Source: Diadema setosum
Lineage: Eukaryota > Echinodermata > Echinoidea > Diadematoida > Diadematidae
Assembly: GCA_033980235.1 (NCBI GenBank)
Contig: CM067069.1
Location: 32,599,041-32,663,040, forward strand
DNA length: 64,000 bases
Direction: 5' to 3'
Shown one piece after another: positions 23,791 to 35,724 of the stretch. How positions within the stretch are numbered: position 1 is the stretch's first letter; each line of letters starts with the position of its first letter. The notes beneath the pieces were generated by a model. That model saw only the letters and a program-made list of their open reading frames with translations. It did not search any database and was not told the origin of the DNA. Both the position numbers and the translations under genes were made by a program.

Positions 23791-23984
23791 TCTTTTTTTT
23801 GCGTGTTCTATCGACTTGAAACAGTCCAACATGTTTAAGGTAGCAGTACATTTTATGTAGATTATTATTGAACAATTTTGCCTATAAAATGGTATCATTT
23901 AGAGAAACTTCTTGTCTTAATTCTTACACTGAAGACCATGAACGCGATCATGAATTTTGACATTGTACAGTCCCAAAGCGGCCG

Positions 23985-25060
23985 TTTGTAGCTATTTGGT
24001 TTTTTTTTTTTTTTTTCGCTTTGGAAATTAAGGGGGCGCACCGGGCGCATTTGCTGGCAATTTAATACTGGCAGCAACATCAGGAGAATGACATAACGAT
24101 TTAATGCGAGCGAGCGAAGCGAGCGAGCTTGAAAATTTTGACACTTTACAGTCCCAAAACTGCCGTTTGTAGCTACATTTATTCGCTTTGAAAATGAAGG
24201 GGGGGGGGGGGCACCGGGCGCAACTGCTGGCAATTACCCGGCAGCAACATCAGGAGAATAGCATAGCGATTAAATGCGAGCGAGCGAGGCAAGCGAGCTT
24301 GAAAATTTTGACATTGTACAGTCCCAAAACGGCAGTTTGTAGCTATATTTTTTCACCTAGGAAATTAAGGGGGGGGGGGTGGGGGCGCACCGGGCGCAAC
24401 TGCTGACAATTACTGGCAGCACGACATCAGGAGAATGACCTAACGATTAAATGCGAGCGAGCTTGAAAATCTTGACATTTCACAGTCCAAAAACTGCCGT
24501 TTGTAGCTATATCTTTTTCGCTTTGAAAAATAAGGGGGGGGGGCGCACCGAGTGCAACTGCTGGTAATTACCCGGCGGCAGCAACATCAGGAGAATAGCA
24601 TGACGATTAAGTGCGAGCGAGCGAAGCGAGCGAGCCTGAAAATTTTGACATTTTACAATCCAAAAACTGCCGTTTGTAGCTGTACTTTTTTTCGCTTAGG
24701 AAATTAAGGGGGTGGGGGCGCACCGGGCGCAACTGCTGGCAATTACTGGCAGCAACATCAGGAGAATGACATAACGATTAAATGCGAGAAGGGAGGTGTT
24801 TCTCTTCCCACCTCCCTGATGCGAGCGAGCTTGAAAATTTTGACATCTTACAGTCCCCAAACTGCCGTTTGTAGCTATATTTTTTTTTTTCGCTTTGAAA
24901 AAATAACGGGGGGGGGGCGCACCGGGCGCAACTGCTGGCAATTACCCGGCAGCAACATCAGGAGAATGGCATGACGATTCAATGCGAGCGAGCGAAGCGA
25001 GCGAGCTTGAAAATTTTGACATTTTACAGTCCAAAAAACTGCCGTTTGGTTAATAGGTCT
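23985..25060. repeat. Satellite array of 160-200-bp GCGA-core units
   Basis: Core positions are 24106, 24276, 24453, 24613, 24783/24821 and 24984, with spacings of about 160-177 bp and one enlarged unit holding an inserted 'gggaggtg...cacctccct' stem. Units share 'acagtcccaaaactgccgtt', 'gtagctatat', a G run, 'caccgggcgcaactgctgg' and 'ggcagcaacatcaggagaat'. They are the same family as 1048-1740. G-run length varies most. Confidence 0.85.
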
Positions 25061-25481
25061 GAACCATTAATCTAAAGCAATGTTCATTAGATTAAAGGAG
25101 GTACTTGCATAAATTATGGCAAAATATGGGAATCGACATCCGTTCCTTTTGTTTTTTTCTGGAGGCAAACGAGGTGTACTAACTGAGCAATATGGAGAGG
25201 GTAAATGCTTTGCAATTCCTACGACTGAAACTCGTACAAGGCTTTTAACGAACTCGTTTGTTATCTAGATCTTAATTGGGTAACTTATGCGGAGCTCGAC
25301 GTGAGTCGTATCGCGCTCGGCATGGTGCACTCGTTCACGCCTACGTCCATGGCCCTACAGACTGTGTTGCATCAAGGAGGTGGGAAGAGCACCTCCCTGG
25401 TTGAATGCAGCTGGTTGCCTGTAGTGTGGCTACGATAGTAGTTCAACATCCGAAGCATGCATTACGGTCGATAATGCTTTA
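25061..25481. other. Spacer between satellite and hAT-like element
   Basis: No gene recognised. Moderate GC with isolated CpG (25290-25360). The 3' edge is the target site of the following element. Confidence 0.4.
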
Positions 25482-25489
25482 CATGCATT

Positions 25490-27268
25490 CAGTGGCGTAT
25501 CTAGGGAAAACGGCGCCCGGGGCAAGCGAAAAAATTGCGCCCTTAATTTCTGAAAAAGTGTTCAACCCCAAACCCATCCCGGTAGGGACTTTAAAGAAAG
25601 TCCATATGATATGCTTTTTCAAGAACTTAAAAGGGGTCATTTTGAGGGTGATTTAAATGTAATAAATTTTGATAAATTTTGGCGAGCGAGCGCAGCGAGC
25701 GAACCGAAAATTTTTGTATTTCAGCTTACAAAAATGGAATTCTTGTCATTTTTTGCTTATTACATCTTACAATTCTAATCAAGATATAGTGACGGCCTTA
25801 TAGATAACGATTTATACCAACAAGCTGAGGATTTTAAAAAATAACCTAAATTAGTACGCGCGAGTGAGCCGAAAGTTGTATAGGCCTATTTCCGCATTAT
25901 CATCACGTTTTGTTCTTATCTCTTTTTTTTTTCTTTGATAAATTTTGGCGAGCGAGCGCAGCGAGCGAGCCGAAAATTTTCGTATTTCATCTTACAAAAC
26001 ATGGAACTCTTGTCATTTTTTGCTTATTACATCTTACAATTTTAATCATGATATAGTGACGGCCTTATAGATAACGATTTATACCAACAAGCTGAGGATT
26101 TTAAAAAATAACCTAAATTAGTACGCGCGAGTGAGCCGAAATTTGTATAGGCCTATTTCCGCATTATCATCACGTTTTGTTCTTATCTCTTTTTTTTTTC
26201 TTTGATAAATTTTGACGAGCGAGCGCAGCGAGCGAGCCGAAAATTTTCGTATTTCATCTTACAAAACATGGAACTCTTGTCATTTTTTGCTTATTACATC
26301 TTACAATTTTAATCATGATATAGTGACGGCCTTATAGATAACGATTTATACCAACAAGCTGAGGATTTTAAAAAATAACCTAAATTAGTACGCGCGAGTG
26401 AGCCGAAATTTGTATAGGCCTATTTCCGCATTATCATCACGTTTTGTTCTTATCTCTTTTTTTTTCTTTGATAAATTTTGGCGAGCGAGCGCAGCGAGCG
26501 AGCCGAAAATTTTCGTATTTCATCTTACAAAACATGGAACTCTTGTCATTTTTTGCTTATTACATCTTACAATTTTAATCATGATATAGTGACGGCCTTA
26601 TAGATAACGATTTATACCAACAAACTGAGGACTTGGAAAAAATATTCTAAATTAGTACGAGCGAGTGAGCCGAAATTTGTATATTTCCGCGTCATCATTA
26701 CGTTTTGTTCTTATCTTGTTTGATTTGTTTTTTTTTTTTGCGCCCCCCCCCCCCGTATGTTCGAAACCGTTGGCGCCTTCTTTTAAACCAATTGGCGATC
26801 GCTTCAGAACGAAAGAAATTGCAGCCGCTGCTTCGTGACATATTTTGCCTGCTAAATATAAAATGAAAGGTGTGAACACAATAGACATTGTCATTTTGTC
26901 CGCGTCATCATCACGTTTTGTTCTTACCTTCTTTTTTTATATAAATTTTGGCGAGCGAGCCGAAAATTTTTGTATTTCAGTTTACAGAACATGGAATTCT
27001 TGTGTGAACGCAATGAAAATTGTCATTTTGTCCGCGTCATCATCATGTTTTGTTTTTATCTTCTTTGATTTGGTTTTCTGCCCACCCCCCCCCCACCATT
27101 TCCCCCCCCCCCCCCCCCTTTCCGGACGAGTTTCTTCTTCTTCTTCTTCTTCTGTTATTTTTTTTTATTTTTTTTTCTTCTTCTTCGTTTTTTTTTTTTT
27201 GCGCCCCAAGGAGTGGCGCCCGGGGCACGTGCCCCCCTTGCCCCCCCCCCCCCCTAGATACGCCACTG
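25490..27268. mobile_element. hAT-like non-autonomous DNA transposon (1779 bp)
   Basis: Perfect terminal inverted repeats CAGTGGCGTATCTAGGG / CCCTAGATACGCCACTG are flanked by perfect 8-bp duplications catgcatt (25482-25489 and 27269-27276). Near both ends is the palindrome GGCGCCCGGGGC. The interior has four 266-bp GCGA-core repeats, a fifth partial core at about 26945, T- and TTC-rich stretches and C/G runs, but no transposase. The 8-bp site and CAGTGG-type ends fit hAT. The ORF spanning 26845-27381 runs through homopolymers and is not a gene. Confidence 0.85.
25671..26735. repeat. Four tandem 266-bp repeats with GCGA core
   Basis: Units start with GATAAATTTTGGCGAGCG at 25671, 25937, 26204 and 26470 (periods 266, 267, 266). 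After the core comes CCGAAAATTTTCGTATTTCA, then 'tatagtgacggccttatag' and 'tagtacgcgcgagtgagccg'. The middle units are nearly identical and the first and last more diverged, the pattern expected from unequal exchange. Unlike the 165-bp family, these lack the 'caccgggcgcaac' part but keep the core plus GAAAATTTT. Confidence 0.9.
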
Positions 27269-27409
27269 CATGCATTGGTGTGCGAGAGAAGTACACGAGC
27301 GCTGCTAGCACTGTTCAGCAGTATATGCTCTCGTCACGAGGCGGGCGTGCGAACGTCATGGCTCATGCATTACAGATGTAGCCTATAACCTAGGTGGGGA
27401 TGCAGCTGG

Positions 27410-27608
27410 TCTGATGCGACGAGACTACGAACAGTGGATGCGCGCGAATACACCGCCTATGATCCAGTTGTTTGTCGTTGTTTTGTTGTTGTTTTTTTAA
27501 TCGGTGGCAGTCTTCTTATACGAAAAAAACAACAAAAAACTGCCACCGATCATGGCGCCTAGCGGACGCGGTAGATGCGTCCACTGTTCGTAGTCTCGCC
27601 GCATCAGA
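27410..27608. repeat. Foldback (about 200 bp imperfect inverted repeat)
   Basis: The outer arms (27410-27441 and 27579-27608) share GAGACTACGAACAGTGGA and its complement. The inner arms ATCGGTGGCAGT (27499-27510) and its complement (27539-27550) flank a 28-nt loop. Arm order is collinear, so the whole stretch folds. Middle parts are mismatched. It could be a foldback transposon or a structured transcript. Confidence 0.65.
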
Positions 27609-27784
27609 TGTATCGCTTGGCAAAGACAATTATTTCGCTGCATCATACGTTTAGCTTAACAGCAAATTACAAAAACAATAACTGCATTCTCCGCCTAGAT
27701 TATAGGCTATGCAATAATCCATCATGCTGAAATCAATATCACCACATTTCCTTTTGTTTGTTTGTTTGTTTTTTTTGTTCCTAC

Positions 27785-27897
27785 ATCTTTTTCTTGGGAG
27801 AATTTCAGGGGGGGGGATATTTGTACAGGCCATCCCCCCCTCCTTCAAAAGTGGGGGGGATATATCCCCCCCATCCCCCCCGGGATTTACGCCCATG
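27785..27897. repeat. Isolated transposon-like end with G/C runs
   Basis: Alternating G and C runs around 'gatatatccccccc' end in CGGGATTTACGCCCATGCA. Read in reverse this is TGCATGGGCGTAAATCCCG, the style of the other hAT-like ends here. No matching partner end is found nearby. Confidence 0.35.
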
Positions 27898-28262
27898 CAG
27901 TTGGCAAGATAATTTTGTGTCTAAGCCCAATTTCGGTTGCGGCTAGGAGCCGTCCGTCCACCTTACCGTCAGCCTGTATACTGGCTGATTAGAGTTCAGT
28001 TTTTGTTTGCTGCCAGGAGGCGTATTCCAACAGCCTTTGCAGCCTTCCAGTAGACAAGAAGAAGAGGCATTTTGGTTATATTACACCGGTCATTGGTAAG
28101 TTAAATTGCGATTTGATTTCTGCTTTGTCGTGTACAAGGATGTGAATGTGTTTCAGGTTCTAGATTCCTAGACGGCGAGCAGGGTTTCTTCTTTTTTTTT
28201 TTCTTCTTCTTCTTTTTTTAATACAGGAGTATTTTCGTTGAAATGGTTCCGCGAGCGTTCAG
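27898..28262. other. Interval with possible 5' splice site
   Basis: No ORF with a recognisable domain. A GTAAGT donor-like string (about 28096-28101) follows a moderately GC-rich stretch, which might be a first exon, but nothing confirms it. A TTC-rich run lies near 28188-28220. Confidence 0.3.
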
Positions 28263-28493
28263 TTAACTTTTGTCGGTAATGGAGGAACGTATTTTGTGCC
28301 AAACGAGCTTGTGTGATGCGTCTTGTGAATCGAATATAAGTTTATTCTTATAAAGACGACTGATAACAACCATGTTCTTGGAATCCTTCAGTTTTCTTCT
28401 CCTACAAGCAGCATCCTTGATGATTGTGAATAGTTGATCACTTGCTTTACTAAGAGTGCTACTTTCAGTATCAGTCTGGCAGAAAAAGCACAA
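28263..28493 (-). pseudogene. Possible fragment of a Cys-containing transposon-linked domain
   Basis: The minus strand reads CFFCQTDTESSTLSKASDQ near the start and ends ASHKLVWHKIRSSITDKS. A C-x2-C start, a D/E-rich middle and an 'H...C/I.S..TDK' end recur in large uncharacterised proteins that are abundant in marine invertebrates and often tied to mobile elements. The second metal-ligand region is degraded. I cannot name the family. The fragment could also be chance. Confidence 0.25.
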
Positions 28494-29198
28494 CTCCAGT
28501 ATTTATGGAAGAAGGCCTAGCTATCGGATCGATGTTATCTCTCAAGAGAACAAAAGTAACTTCATGTTCGCAAGGTGGTGGAAAACCCAGGTCCTCCACA
28601 AAAAGATCCATATCCTAATTCTTCGGCAGAAATTCAAGTGACAATATAGATATCAAAAAATATATATACTTGATAAAGCATAATAAAATGAGAGGCAAAA
28701 TGGCGACCATTTACGTCTGATACGAAGTAGAATCTTCTATATGTAACATGGTTCATAATGAGTAATTCAGTATTCATTAGCTCTTGCAGACCATTGGCCC
28801 TTAAAGCTAGAGGCCTATTTGCTAAGAATGTCATTTCTATGATCTGAGTCACACCTGGTGAGATATATCATATGTCAGACACACAAGCGAGCATGGCGTC
28901 GTCCAGTTAAGAATAAATTGAAATGCATCAATACCTGGTGGTTATTACTGGGGGCATGTCATCCACGTATATTGAAAACAAAATTAAAAAGGACCAGGAA
29001 GGTGTAAACTGCTTATTTCGCAGATTGCCTGGCCGAGGCAATTTCAGAGTTCAAACTGTCTTGGAAGTTGACTAAGTTACATTCTTATAACAGATGTAGT
29101 AGAAGGATTAAATATAGGTAGATGTGTGCACACGTCTTTTTTTTCCATTTCTTCTCCCTCACTGCTATTCTAACATCGTTATTTAAGTTTATCATGTT
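28494..29198. other. Non-coding interval
   Basis: No gene or repeat structure recognised. AT-rich. Confidence 0.4.
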
Positions 29199-29249
29199 AA
29201 GGCGCGGTCAGAGTGGCAAAAGATCGCGAAGTCTTCGCGATCTTTTGTT

Positions 29250-31252
29250 TGTTTGTTTGTTTGTTTGGTTTATTTTTGCATTTTCCTTCTCCAAATACAA
29301 TTGCAAATGAAAACAGAATGATACAGATAACATACAAATCAATACAAAAAAAAAAAATATCATTTGCGTAACAACATTAGTCTGAAGTGACATATGAATC
29401 AGAATAACATATTAAGGCATACTGTATCTATTAACAAAGGAGAAATCACTACAGGGACCGTCATCATAAGCTATAATTGCTCATTAATTTAGAGTCATCT
29501 TTTTTATGAATAGGAATAACTTTTGCAAGTTTGAATGAGTTCGGGAAAATGCCTGTTGAAAGAGACATATTGAATACGTGAGTTAGGGGGTTTGCAATGT
29601 AAAAAATTATTTGTTTCAATAAATGAACACTAAGAACATCATGTCCACTCGATTTAGTTGTTTTCAGATTCTGGACAACATTGATTATTTCGTGATCATT
29701 GGTAGGCGTGAGAAATAATTAATTTTCACAAGGATTGGGTAAATAATCAGTAAAATGTGTATTACATGAATTCATATTAGATGCTAAACTAGGACCAATA
29801 TTTATAAAGTAATCATTAAGTGAGTTAGCAATTGTGGTAAAATCAGTAATTTCCTCATTGTCAATGATGATAGAGTTGGTAGTTTCTTTTACCGTCTTTC
29901 CCATGAGAGCATTGACAGTTTTCCACAATGAAAAAAGATTATCCTTATTTTTTTCTATATTATTTGAATAATACAATTTTCGGGACAATCTTATTACTGA
30001 TGTTAATTGATTTCTATATTTCCGGTATTTCATAAATAAATTATTACTTTGATTCTTTATTGCTTGCTTATATATCTTATTACGGGTTGATATAGACCGC
30101 ATAATACCTTTGGTAATCCAGGGTTGTCTATTTTTTTTTAAAGGTTTCCGTTTAACCAAAGGAATATTTTTCTGATAATAATACAATAACCTGCTGATGA
30201 ATTTTTCATAAGCAGTATCAGCATTGCTTTCATCAAATACATCGCCCCATTCTTCCTGCGCTAAATCAAATATCAAAGAGTTAATGTTACTTTCTGTTTC
30301 CTTATAATACATTTGAGATTTTTTGTTATCAAAATATTGTTTTGTTTGCAAAAAACTATTATTGATGGTAAAAACAGGTAAATGATCAGATATATCATAA
30401 TAAAATATACCATTTGTAAATTCTGTGTTTATTACATTTGAAAATATGTTATCAATAAGAGTTTTTGATGTACTAGAAATTCTTGTTGGGTTGCTGATAT
30501 GTGGTTGAAATAAATAAGTTGCCAATAAACTTAACAACTGCATTGTATGATTATCAGAATTATTCAAAAGATCAATATTAAAATCTCCCATTATAAAACT
30601 GTCTTTCTTTTCCTGAGAAATAATACTCAAAATTTGATTAAAACTTTCTAAAAAAACAAAATCAATGTTTAATATTTCTTGGGGACCTATATATATTACC
30701 TATTATTATATTTTTTGCTTCACTTTTCAAAATTTCGACAAAAATATCTTCCGTACCCTCGATATGTAAGTCATGCCTGACTTTTATATCAATGTTATTT
30801 TTAATGTAGAAAGCAACCCCACCTCCCTTACCTAAGTAACGATCAGAACGATACATTCGATAATGCTCTAAATTAAAAATTGGTGGTGAATTTGTATTAA
30901 GTCAAGTTTCTGATATACCAATTATACTAAACTGAAAATTTTGTAAAGAGGAAAGAAATGATTCTATAGAATCAAAATTCTTATTTAAACTTCTGGCATT
31001 GATGTGAAGAAGACTAAACAAATCAAAAAATGATTGAAATTTATTTTGTTTTATCAGTGCATTAAACTCGGCATTTGTGTAATAACCACTTTCGGAGTCA
31101 TTCAAACTTTGATCATCAAAGATCATACCATGAGGGATCATTGTCGGTGTGGGGGTATGTGTAGAGACTGAGGGGTCGTGGGAAGAGGTTTGAGTGCAAG
31201 TGCAGGTGTCTGTGTGTGCATGTGCGCTGAGCGTGCGTGCGTGTGCATTCAT
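29250..31252 (-). pseudogene. LINE (CR1/L2-like) copy: endonuclease kept, reverse transcriptase lost
   Basis: Minus-strand pieces give a non-LTR retrotransposon ORF2. At 31252-30902 is the endonuclease start (LLHINARSLNKNFDS, then GISET followed by a TGA where Trp is expected). At 30856-30662 the middle (GGGVAFYIKNN, IIIGNIYRSP) ends with a frameshift. At 30630-29719 are the endonuclease end (GDFNIDLL, ISDHLPVF) and the linker (QPWITKGIMRS). After an in-frame stop the frame continues to about 29465 with the RT start (IPIHKKDD) and breaks before the FGF, AFDTIDH and FADD motifs. The piece to the left ends in (CAAA)n in element sense, like a LINE 3' tail, so the RT may have been lost by internal deletion. 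It is the same clade as 57257-60252. Confidence 0.75.
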
Positions 31253-33140
31253 CTTGAGTGTATGTGATAAAGAGTGCAGCGTCTAATTATTTACTTGAAA
31301 CTAGAGTCACCGTATAGAAAAAATATACAATGTCTGGAATATGCGGGAAGAATTAATGGGAAAAAAAAAACTACAGCAATATTTGGCAGTCTGCCAGGGG
31401 TACCAAAATGGGTAATCATATACAGCAAATATTATCTAAATAATTACTTTTTATATATTTACGAGAAAAAGAACCATAAAGTGATTGCGAAGAGAATCAC
31501 GATATATACAAACAGATGTATCTATATCAACCATGTCTGTACTAAAGACAATGACTATATAACAATATGCCTGTAAAGTCATATGTACACAAACTTCAAA
31601 CAATTATTACAATTTTACTTTTAAACTTTATATAAACCAATGATACAAATGAGCAGGAGCTTTAAATACTCTCAGACAGGGATCATGAACAATGTATAAT
31701 ACTAATAACGCTGTCGAAACAATGCCGTGAAGTGATAAGTGTTCATCAGGAATAAGGTAACATAAAGATTAATCAAGTTTTGGGAGTTGTCACATTACTC
31801 TAGATCAGAGGAGTGATCACAGTAGAGCAGCGTGATTAAAAACAAAACACAACTGTGTCATTACTAACGATTTGAGGGGCAAATAAAGGGAGTGAAACGA
31901 AGTTGTATGTGAGTGCGTGAAAGACTTCGGAATAATAAGCAGGTTATCACCCGAGAATCGGTTTTTCGCTCGTAATGACACGTGAATAAGTAACCATGAT
32001 AATATGAGAGAATTGTCAAGTGGAAAGTCGGCGAGTCTCATTGAACCCAGAGTGATTGAGCAAGAAGATGACAGGAGCAGTGACATTGGTGTAAGGACTA
32101 AAGAAATCAAGCTGGTATAACAATCTCAGCTCTGGAGAGGTACAAAAGAATGGAATTTAACAGCAAATAGCTTTGTGTGTAGTACTGAGATTATTGTGAG
32201 CTATTACGAAACCAAAGGAGCTAACAGTATACAACTTAATACGGTTAATGAGCTTAGAGAAACTTGGTGGGCTTAAAGTCATTGGACAAGGGTCGTCGTA
32301 CTGGACTAAAATTCATGTGCATATTTTTTATTATCTTTATAAAAAAAAATTATCAAATATATGGCAGTTAAACCAAATTGGTGTTTGCAGCACCAGGGAT
32401 AGGATAAATGCACTGACATATTCATGCATAAACATGCTGTCTTTAATCACTGTGAAAGTGCTAGTTGTTTCATTACCCTCTCTTAATAGAGGGACACAGA
32501 CAAAAAAAAAGAAATGGAACAGAACCTGGCTGCACATACAGTTGTATATTCGTATATAATGTGGAATGAGGATCGAGTTGTCGCCTTAGGATCGGAATAT
32601 TGCTATGTGGCATTAAACAACATACTGAGTTGAATTCTCCAGTAAAACCTGGAGAACCAAGAGTCATTAACCGTAGGCTAAAAAAAGACATAATAATATA
32701 ACACCTGACATGTTCACATTACTTTGTGGTTCAACATTTTGGCTAAATGGATATTTGTAAATACCAGGATGGAATAGAACACTAAGACACTATCGTTCAA
32801 ATATCTTGACAATCTGAGCCTGGATGAACTTGATTGTAATGGAAGTATACTGATTGATAAGAAATAGGGACAGCCACAATGGGCAGTGCATACTGTGAAA
32901 ATCCGAGTTGTCTCAATACTTTGTCATTTAGAAGGGCTCATGAGAACAATGAAACCTTTCCGCATGCACTGGCAGCCGGTTTCGTGTATAATGGGAATGA
33001 CAAACGAGTTTTTGTCTGATGAAGTGAAATAATAGAAGTAGATGACTTAGTGAGTTGAATGCAGAACCTGGTCGAGCCAGTCATTGACCGCGGGCCAATA
33101 ATAGAAATACACACAGTATTTTTTTTTTTGTCCGGTATTT
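31253..33140. other. Interval upstream of the LINE fragment
   Basis: A GT-rich stretch (about 31141-31250) covers the 5' end of the LINE copy. The rest is AT-rich without recognised genes. It probably belongs to the enclosing DNA element. Confidence 0.35.
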
Positions 33141-33319
33141 TTTTTGTCTGGTCACACTGGCAAGAGATCGAGAAGTTTGGCGGGGATTGCATAATAAAGT
33201 GAAATATCCCTGTATAGCTATAGTGGGAAGTTTCGCAGTCACACGCACTTCACAAACTTCAGGATCTTAAAGATTGCAATCTTAAACTTTTTGATATTTT
33301 GCAAATCTGACCGCGCCTT

Positions 33320-34703
33320 TTGAGATCTTAGAGATCGCGATCTTGAACTTCTTGATTATTTGCAAGTGTGTGATCGCGGCTATAAGCCAGTTTGTAGTTC
33401 TGCTTGCGCATGAGCAGAAAAAGGTCATTCGTACCAAGATGCATGATGGTTTTTAAATTCACGGAGATAAGCATCTGCCATATGATAATTATTCATACAA
33501 TCCCTGTGAATGATACTTGCCAGTACATCCACCTGACAGCAAACCTGGTATCTGGCAATACGAATAAACACGTTTTAATGCATTCAATACAAAACAAAGG
33601 AATGGATGCTTCCCCCGAGGGTTGTTTGACGGACCATGGTGGTCACCTGGTCTCACTATGCAAGATCATTTTTGTTTAACACGAATTCCATAAATTGTTA
33701 CGCCGGGCAAACTAACCGGTACGCATTATGTTGCTTTGAATACGAGTGAAGTGCCTAACCAACTGAGAGAAAAGAAAGGTCATTTGTACCAATGTGCACA
33801 TGAGCTAATTACCAACTGGCTTATTCTACAAGCTTAACTTCCCAATTGATCCTTCTCCAGTCTTAAATATATGACATATAATTTCATCTAATGGACTTAC
33901 ATACAACGTAATTTTGTTTACTTGTTGGGGCAACAGTAATGTTTGTTGTAGATTAAAGATGGTTTTCTTCGACTTGCAAGAAAAAGTATGATTACCATCC
34001 TCTGGTTAACTGAGAAATAGAATTTCCGTCCTGATGCCAGAGATTTGCATATTGGAACAAAACAATAATGGTTGTTGCATACCCCCCCCCCCCCCCCCCA
34101 TAAAAAGTTGAGTCACGATCCGCGTAGAGAGAGTTTTCATCAATTCGTTTTGCGCATACCGATGTACTAAAAGATATTTTTATTAACAATTTTATGGCAA
34201 TTTGCAGCTATTTCGTATGTATTATGCAAATTAGATGTTAAAGTTCAATCGCTTGAATACGACTTTTTTTTTTATTGCCCCAGCGCAATAAATTTTGGTT
34301 AAGAATCGGGTTCCTAACTGAATTCTATGAAAAAAGAAAATCCAAAATTACCTTTTTAGAGGATTTGAAAAATAAAATCTCACCAGGGTATATAGGCTAT
34401 TGAATAAACTGCATGCACATAAAACTCATGAACCCTACATGATTTGCATACTAATTACAATATTTGCATTTATTTTGATACCTCTGAGAAGGGATTCTGG
34501 TTTTTATTCAATTCAATTCAAACTTTCTTTCATTTTTCGAAAAGAACATAAACATTTCACTTTCTTTGGTAACATAGAAAAAGGTTGCATAATCAAAACA
34601 AAGTAAATTGAGAAAAAATATAATTGTAGAACCTTGGAGTAACGAAACGTTGTCATGAAAATTTACTAACTTAAGTGATAAAGACGATATAACAATACGC
34701 AAT
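33320..34703. other. Non-coding interval
   Basis: No gene recognised. A C run of about 19 lies at 34081-34099. 'tatgcaaattagatg' near 34216 is shared with the repeats further right. Confidence 0.4.
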
Positions 34704-34831
34704 CTAACCCTCAAAACCTCCGAGTCTACATAACTTCCCTCTCAAGAAAAAAAAAATAAAAATTACTCCTCCAGTGTTAATATATATTCATCTGCATATT
34801 TCAGTCCTAATTTGCAAAATTATGAAAGAAA

Positions 34832-35081
34832 TGAAGAGTTTGTTTGCAAAAACCGATAAGTCCATTTTTGAAGATTTTGAAGTGCGGTCTCTGTCATAGA
34901 GTACAAAATAATACCTTATAAATGATTTATTGGTCACTACATATAAAGGTATATTTTTGAAGTTATGGTCAATAGGAGCAAAAAATTTTCTTATTATTCC
35001 CTTTATTTTTCTTGACCTTTAATCGCAAATATCTCCATTTGACAAATATGGACTTATCGGTTTTTGCAAACAAACTCTTCA
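34832..35081. mobile_element. 250-bp MITE with perfect 34-bp terminal inverted repeats
   Basis: The left arm 34832-34865 starts TGAAGAGTTTGTTTGCAAAA and is exactly complementary to 35048-35081. The surrounding 390-bp repeat is uninterrupted in the neighbouring unit, giving an empty-site comparison that suggests a 2-4-bp duplication (AA or AAAT). It has no coding capacity. The perfect arms imply recent insertion or selection on the ends. Confidence 0.8.
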
Positions 35082-35414
35082 AATACACTATTTACCACCT
35101 GAGAAACGTTTATCCCTATAGTTGCTAATTCCATTTTATGTACAAAGATGTCAAATCACTTTTTTCCAGCTCGTTTACAAAAAAAAAAAGAAAAGAAAAA
35201 GAAAATACGTGTCTGAAACTGACAATTTCTGTTGCTGGGCAGTCATTTTGTTTATGCAAATTAGATGATCTAGTAGATCGGGGAATTTCGCTTGGTGAAC
35301 CGGAGTTTTCCTAACCCTCAAAACCTTAGAGTCTTCATATTAATTGTTTATCTTGCCTCTGAAGTAAAAAAAAAAAAAGGTAACAATTACTCTTCCAGTG
35401 TTAATATATGTAAA

Positions 35415-35445
<31 letters not shown>

Positions 35446-35724
35446 TGCATATTTTAGTCCCAATTTGAATAATTATGAATACAATATACTATTTACCACC
35501 TGAGATACATTTATCCCTCAAATTGCTAATTCAGTTCTTTGTACAAAGATTTCGAATCACTTTTTTTTTTCAGCTCGTTTGCAAAGAATTTCTAGAAAAT
35601 GCGTGTTCGAACTGACAATTTCTGTGACTGGGCAGTCATTTTGTTTATGCAAATTAGATGATAAAGATCTGTGAATTTCCCTTGGGAACCGGAGTTTTCC
35701 TAACCCTCAAAACCTTCAAGTCTA

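Larger units (their letters stand above)
29199..33319. mobile_element. Probable TIR DNA element carrying a LINE fragment
   Basis: The left end begins AAGGCGCGGTCAGAGTGGCA (29199). The right end, reverse-complemented, begins AAGGCGCGGTCAGATTTGCA, and similarity continues for about 34 bp. Just inside the left end is a perfect palindrome, GATCGCGAAG-t-CTTCGCGATC (29222-29242). A second related sequence lies just inside the right end (about 33145-33180). Flanks (gtt on the left, tga on the right) show no clear target duplication. No transposase was found. The LINE fragment at 29250-31252 appears nested. Confidence 0.45.

Noticed and set aside
23985..25060. Regular repeat array considered as a CRISPR array
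   Set aside because: The whole 160-200-bp unit repeats, with no unique spacers, in a eukaryotic context. It is a satellite.
23639..25489. Single element joining the CCGGCGTAGCCAGG end at 23639 to a right end
   Set aside because: No matching inverted end or target duplication was found to the right, so boundaries cannot be set.
26845..27381. 178-codon plus-strand ORF
   Set aside because: It runs through F/P/S-rich homopolymer translations of T, C and TTC runs inside the 25490-27268 element and past its right end.
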